Origin: Xylaria sp. FL1777
Lineage: Eukaryota > Ascomycota > Sordariomycetes > Xylariales > Xylariaceae
NCBI GenBank assembly: GCA_022578965.1
Contig: MU400627.1
Location: 1 to 64,000 of the forward strand
Length of the DNA: 64,000 nt
Reading direction: 5' to 3'
Shown: positions 58,854-64,000 of the stretch, piece after piece
How positions within the stretch are numbered: position 1 is the stretch's first letter
Layout of the letters: each line of letters starts with the position of its first letter
The notes under the pieces: model-generated
Told to the model about the DNA's origin: nothing
The model's input: only the letters and a program-made list of their open reading frames with translations
The model's database searches: none
Program-made: the position numbers and the translations under genes

Positions 58854-60768
58854 TTATGAGCTACGGCGTCCATATGGCTCGAATGGGAAGAAAACTGCTA
58901 CTATCGCCATGGCAGCATAAAGTGCTGCCGTGAGGTAGATTGGTGCAGTGGTGCGAGTGTCTGCAACTGTCGCAATGACAGCAGATATAATACCCATAAT
59001 ACGGTTGAAAGCAACAGCGATACCGTTTCCAGTAGCACGATGGGCAGTAGGGAGGACCTCTGGAGTATATGCATATAGACAGCTGTAGTAGATGTTAACG
59101 CAGAAGGCGATGACACAGCTGAAAGCAACATTCTCGTCTGAGGTACGAATTGCCGTATAGCCGAAGAAGAACACCATCGTGACCAATGCACCAATTACCA
59201 TGGTATATTTTCGGCCAAGGAGCTTTTGCTTGCACAACAAACCTGCTAGAACGGGTCCGAAGATACCTGAGATATTGGCAAGAGAGTAGTTACGCCAAAC
59301 TAGGAAGGGGGAGGTCGGTGAGTTTACTCCACGAACTTTTAGGTATGTACTATAAGTATGATTAGAGCCGGGGTAGGGTAGGGAGAAAGGGGCTGTGGGT
59401 TAGTGAACGTACGACAAAAAGACGTAAAATAGGGGATAACTAGAAAAATAGTTAGCTTCCTGGTTGCATACAGCTCCTTCCCAGTACTCACGCGAGACCG
59501 ATTAACGTCCAAGATAGCCAGATCAATACTGTAGATAGCCCTATCTTCCTTGTGGCGAAAAGGCCCGAGAGGTGGATCCTAAACTCGGAAAAGGAGAACC
59601 GAGATTCGCCATGAGTTCCTTGAATCTGTCCACATGCCTCAAGCTGGTCGAGCGTGAGCGAACATGGTCGGTTGTATCTCTTAGCGAGACTTTGAAGGTT
59701 CTCGACAAGAGCGGCATCATTACCCTCGGCAAGCTGGTACTTGGGCGTTTCCTTCAAACGGACAATGGTAACTCGCAATACCGACAAGACGAAGACGAGG
59801 GCACCAGCTGTGAAATAGACGTATCTCCACCCCATATTTGAAGACCTCGGGCAATCGTCTCCATTCAGATCACAATTCCACTTCTTAGGAACTGTGAACT
59901 GTTCAGGACTCCAACTTCTCGATGCAGACGCCAGAGTAACTCACCTAGAAAACCCCAGCAGATAAAACCAGTAATTGCCTGACCGAAGCCCCACCAACAT
60001 GCCATGAGTGTCAAGACCCATTGCTTATTACCTGGAAGGTACTCGAGGAAAACAGTGGTATCCAACACCAGATTTCCACCGCCACCAAATCCAACTAAAG
60101 CTACGAAGAAACCCAGGGACGACCAGCTAGGCGCCGCACCGGCGACGATGGCGGCTGCTGAGCAAATGAATAGGGAGAGGTTGAAGGCCCATCGACGGCC
60201 TATGACGTCAGCGCCGAAACCCCAGAATAGCGCACCAACAAGGAGTCCGGCGTATGACGCGATATTCTGGCCATTGGCATATCCTACTGAACCAAACTCC
60301 TTGAAGGCGGGCGCGGCGATGTTGCTTTGTATGAGGGTGATCAGAGAGTCCACTGCGTATCTAAAGAGTGGGAATACGTTATTAACACTCGAGGCGCATA
60401 CGCGGTTGCAGTTGGATATTGTGGAATCTCACCCAAATCCGTTTAGAACAAACAGCTTCCAGTGGTAGTTGGTCCAACCAATTTCATCGATGGCCTAAGT
60501 TGGGTATAATAGTCGTCAATTAGCAGAAGGGCAGATAATCGTGCACCAGCCAGACCCCGGTGCCTGTCTTCGTATTCTCCCTTACATTGTTGACGAGGTG
60601 CATTTTGGCATTCAATGCAGGGTCCAAGTCCTGCATGGCAAGGATATCCTCGCCTTTATGAATGGAGCCATCAGAGGCGGTTTGCGACTTCGCCTCGGCG
60701 CCAGCGTCGTCCATCTGCGTCTCCTTCTCGTAATACTTGTGAGGTTGGGGATGGTCGTCGGTGGCCAT
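58854..60768 (-). CDS. MFS transporter, sugar/organic-compound type
   Basis: Six exons on minus (60768-60586, 60494-60433, 60360-59945, 59891-59492, 59439-59413, 59349-58854) join in phase to 527 aa. The fifth exon has only 27 bases. It is required to rebuild the membrane segment LIGLAYPLFYVFL and fits GT/AG on both sides. The protein has about 12 membrane helices. Family signposts are the N-terminal WTNYHWKLFVLNGFGYAVDS, the loop 2-3 motif FGADVIGRRWAFN, DTTVFLEYLPGNKQ, and PEVLPTAHRATGNGIAVAFNR in the second half, as in the SVOP-like branch of the sugar-porter superfamily. It would carry a sugar, carboxylate or metabolite across the plasma membrane; the substrate is unknown. It could serve export for the neighbouring P450 pathway, but that is only a guess from position. 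Confidence 0.88.
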
Positions 60769-62560
60769 CTTGACGCTTACTCGACCGGTCTGTATAGGTA
60801 CCTAATAATAAAGGGGGTTGAGGAGGGTGAGTGTTCCAGGTCCTTAATACGTGTCTTCAATCTGCCAGACCAATGGAACTTGAGGTATTCGATACTGAGA
60901 GCTGCCAATCTTTGTTGAAACAGTACTAAAAGAAAAGTCTGCTCATGAATCTTGCTGCCTTTGTCGGTAAAGTCGCAACCTTAAGTTGGGGCGGACACGT
61001 TGTCTAGAGCAGGCGCAATGTGATGTGGAGGAGAGAAGGCGCAAAAGCGCAACAGGAGAACTTGGCCACGAAGACTGCATTTCCACTCCAGTCGCGGTGA
61101 GATGAGACAGGTAGGTTAATATGTATTCTGTCGAGGTGAGAGCTGACCGATGACCGATGACCGCATAGTGCGGTGGATTCTTGGTAGTGAGGTATCTGGA
61201 AACGGCCGCGTCGAAATCGCAAGCTCTCATTCGCCAATTGATCCCCGGGGCACTACTAAGTCAGTACGTTGGTGTACGTTGGTAGGTTTTGCCCGACGAA
61301 AACGAAGTACTCAGGACTAGCTTCGTTGATCATAAGATGCTTTTCCGAGATAAGAAGGTAGCCCAGGATGCCTATGCTACTAGATAAGTGCCTACATATA
61401 GTCACAGGGTGCTAAACACATACTCAAGTCGCCAACGAACTCTTTGCGCACCCATCAGCTGTGGCATCTCTCCCAGGCGTGGGAGGCTAGCCAATGTTAT
61501 TCCAGGAATCTCGGGACCCTAATCTCTAGTCTAGCCGTATTGAGGACTAGTCCAGAGATCCTCGATGTTGATTCGACAAGCTGGTCTGAGAGAGAGCTAT
61601 ACTAGATACGAACTTACACCTGTACCTGGCACAGTAGATGTACAGATAGATACCTACATAGGTACTTTTCGTAGTCGTTGCTTTTCTTGCTCAGTTTATC
61701 TACGGCGTATGATGATGTTGGTTCCCGGTAGGAATATTAAGTAACTACGTGCAAGGGGCATTCTTGCATCCTTAAGTAAGCTGCAATAGCCAAAATTACT
61801 GTACAAATAGGTACTAGTATTATGTAGTTATGAAGGGTCACCCACTACCAAAATGATTCACGTGTTGTCTCTAAGGCGCAGCATTACCTATTAGGTACCT
61901 TTGATTGGCACTAAGAGAATTTTGACCAATCTGCTTCGAGTATTTCGCCACGTTTAGACTACCTCGGCTACGCCCAGCATCTCGGCAAGCCACGCGAGAT
62001 GCTACGTCAGTGGAGTTCTAGAAGTCCGCCTTTGAGTACCCTACCGCCAGAGCGGGTGCAAGAAGAAACGACCCAAATATTCACTACCACTTCACAGGCC
62101 AATCATACAACGAAATAAAGCAGGTAATATTGTTATTAGATCCTTTAATTCTTTTTTTTCTTTTCATTCTTCAAGCTCCCTTATTTTTCTCTCTATTTTT
62201 TGGCTGTTAGATTGGTCATTGAAATGGTAGAGTTTGACTGGCTTGTAGCGCTTGGGTCGTTTCTCGTTGAACCCGTTCTGATACCCTTGCATCACGACGT
62301 TAAAGACTTATCTTCTCCAAGCATGCATCCTGCTTGTCTGCCTGGATATGCTTACCGCCATTGGTCCGTCAATCTGCACATGTATGTACCTCGTCGGGGT
62401 GGTCAACCGTACCTACAGTATGTAGCTATGCCCAATGCGTCAGATATCCCGGATACAGAGCATCGTACCTTAGACACATACATAATGAGACCACTCGCCC
62501 GTAAATACGAACTTGCCAGGTCTTCTCTCGGCCTCAAGTGCCCTTGGCCAGACCAACACG
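60769..62560. other. intergenic, divergent promoters
   Basis: About 1.8 kb between the MFS gene and the phosphatase gene. There is a TC-rich tract at 62140-62205, common in fungal promoters. No gene or RNA was recognised. Confidence 0.5.
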
Positions 62561-64000
62561 ATGGTGACTTGTGCTCAACTCTTATGCTTCGCCGGGGCGG
62601 CGTCGGCTGCTTTTGTGGGCAATCTCAACTATCTGTCTCCTTCGAGACATCATGCTTCCCTTGGAGTCTCGATTAATAGAGTAGCTAAGAGAACCCATGC
62701 AACACCTCCATGGGAGCCAGGCCAGCTGAACTTTACTCACGGTGTTGCCTCGGGCGACCCCTCGGATGAGAGTGTCATTCTGTGGACGAGAGCCGCACCA
62801 ACGAGCGACAACGATGCAAGCAATGTCACTGTTTCAGGATACGTACCGCTTTACGACCATTCCACGAAGCAGTATGTGGCAACAAGCAATGCGCCTGTCT
62901 GTGTTGACTGGAAAATTGGAACTTCTAAGTCCTTGGAGCATGTCATAGATTCAGGAACTGTGTATACCAGCTCTGACATTGACTACACTATCAAGGTACA
63001 AAGTAAGAACACTTATTGTCTTACACAAGATAGTTGACCTTAGCTCTCAGGTTGAAGCTAAGAAACTCAAGTCCTTCACAACTTATTGTAGGTGGTCTTG
63101 AAACAACCTCCGTTACACTATATGTCAAAACTGACGAGTCGAAAAGACTACCAGTTCGCGATTTGCAATTCTAAAAATAAATCACCCGTTGGACGTACCA
63201 AAACCATTCCCTCTAACAACGATAAAATTACCAAGCCTGTGAAGCTTGCCGTCTACTCGTGCAGCAATTATCGTTTGTCGTCCTGCTCTAAAACGACAAT
63301 AGAGTCCCTAATGACATGTGATTAGCATTTGGATTTTTCAATGCGTATGGAAATCCCGTGCGAAAAGACTCTGTTGATTACGTTGTTCACTTGGGGGACT
63401 ATATCTACGAATATGCGAACGGGGATTACGGTTGGGGTGATGCAGTGAGTGATTCTCATAATAATATTGGTGATTGTTAGACTAGACAAACTGCTCTTTG
63501 GGTTAGATCCATACTTCAGGGTCCTATAATAGCCTCGACACTCTCTTTATCATACCAAAATAGCAATTATTAACCCCGAGATATCGTAGTACGGCCGCAT
63601 TCCTCTCCCTAACCGGGAGATACACACGTAAGTTCATCCGAGTACGAAGAGTTCTTAAGATAGGATCCTAACAGCCGCAGACTGTACGACTACCGAAAGC
63701 GCCTTGCCACTTATAGAACAGACTTAGATCTCCTTGCCAGCCACCAGATATTTCCTTGGATACCTGTGTGGGATGATCATGGTTTGTTGTGCTATCGTCT
63801 ACACCGGGAGTAAGTTACTTATTAACAATTAAACAGAGGTGGCAGACAATACTTACCGCGATGGATCCTCTCATTTGAATAATACCGAAGAGTCATTCAT
63901 AGAAGATGGCGGGGTATCTGTTGATCAACGGAAGATGAATGCTGTGAGAGCTTACTTCGAATGGAGTGAGTGATGAAACGTGCTTCAATCTCAAGTCCGT
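62561..64000 (+). CDS. PhoD-like alkaline phosphatase/phosphodiesterase, 3' end outside window
   Basis: A secreted metallophosphoesterase of PhoD type (PF09423), incomplete at the window edge. Exons: 62561-62995, 63051-63087, 63147-63272, 63326-63444, 63590-63627, 63681-63781 and 63837-63965, then an intron beginning GTGAGT. A signal peptide (AQLLCFAGAASAA) precedes the N-terminal beta domain with FTHGVASGDPSDESVILWTR. The catalytic domain starts with LAVYSCSNY and has VVHLGDYIYEYANGDYGWG (metal-binding Asp), IPLPNREIHTLYDYRKR and FPWIPVWDDHEVADNTYRDG (Asp/His metal ligands), all typical. Two donors are the unusual GTTTGT (after 63272 and 63781). A GTAGGT donor is used at 63088. It would release phosphate from esters outside the cell. 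No defect was seen in the part present. Confidence 0.88.

Noticed and set aside
62200..62676. 158-codon plus-strand frame upstream of the PhoD-like gene
   Set aside because: It overlaps the signal-peptide exon in another frame and shows no domain.

Overview
The window looks like nuclear DNA of a filamentous ascomycete (Pezizomycotina). Nearly every gene is split by short GT..AG introns, mostly 50-120 bp. The families are typical of these fungi: rhodopsin-domain (PF20684/SAT4-type) membrane proteins, Tri5-type terpene cyclase, cytochromes P450, MFS transporter, DUF7587, and a PigL_N-like/ankyrin protein. A large AT-rich block carries the signature of repeat-induced point mutation (RIP). The species cannot be told from the sequence. 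Exon joins below were worked out by hand from splice sites, reading phase and family conservation; no alignment was run.

Layout. 1-8130: an AT-rich, gene-free RIP block containing two head-to-tail copies of a ~2.05 kb repeat. 8.2-9.6 kb: a decayed GH13 alpha-amylase whose 5' end dissolves into that block. 10.3-14 kb: an intronless 2,2-dialkylglycine decarboxylase-like gene and a seven-exon rhodopsin-domain protein, both on minus. 16.7-18.4 kb: a CobW/COG0523 metal-chaperone GTPase. 19.3-30 kb: a Tri5-type sesquiterpene cyclase, a small unknown protein, a broken aminoglycoside-phosphotransferase-like gene, a CYP65-like P450 and a second rhodopsin-domain protein. The cyclase and the P450 are a candidate sesquiterpenoid locus, but they lie 5.3 kb apart with the broken gene between them. 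32-36.5 kb: a secreted class C beta-lactamase-fold hydrolase, a 2EXR/F-box-like protein and a membrane-anchored surface protein. 37.2-39.3 kb: a piggyBac-type transposon whose transposase is interrupted by one RIP-like nonsense codon. 40.2-41.6 kb: a secreted M14 metallocarboxypeptidase.

43.4-51.9 kb is an accessory stretch: a broken DUF7587 gene, an unknown protein, an SRPK-like kinase with an altered catalytic loop, and a large PigL_N-like/ankyrin protein with a doubtful exon junction. 52.8-60.8 kb holds an NAD(P)-binding reductase-like gene, a long P450 and an MFS sugar-type transporter, a possible small metabolic group. The window ends inside a PhoD-like phosphatase/phosphodiesterase gene.

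How the parts fit: the window mixes complete accessory genes with several kinds of decay. These are RIP of repeats, likely RIP spill into the amylase, single TAG codons in the transposase and DUF7587 genes, and a 5-bp duplication in the phosphotransferase gene. No CRISPR array, rRNA gene or intact tRNA gene was seen. The strongest candidates for something new are the cyclase/P450 locus with its unusual Asp-rich motif, and the kinase/ankyrin neighbourhood.
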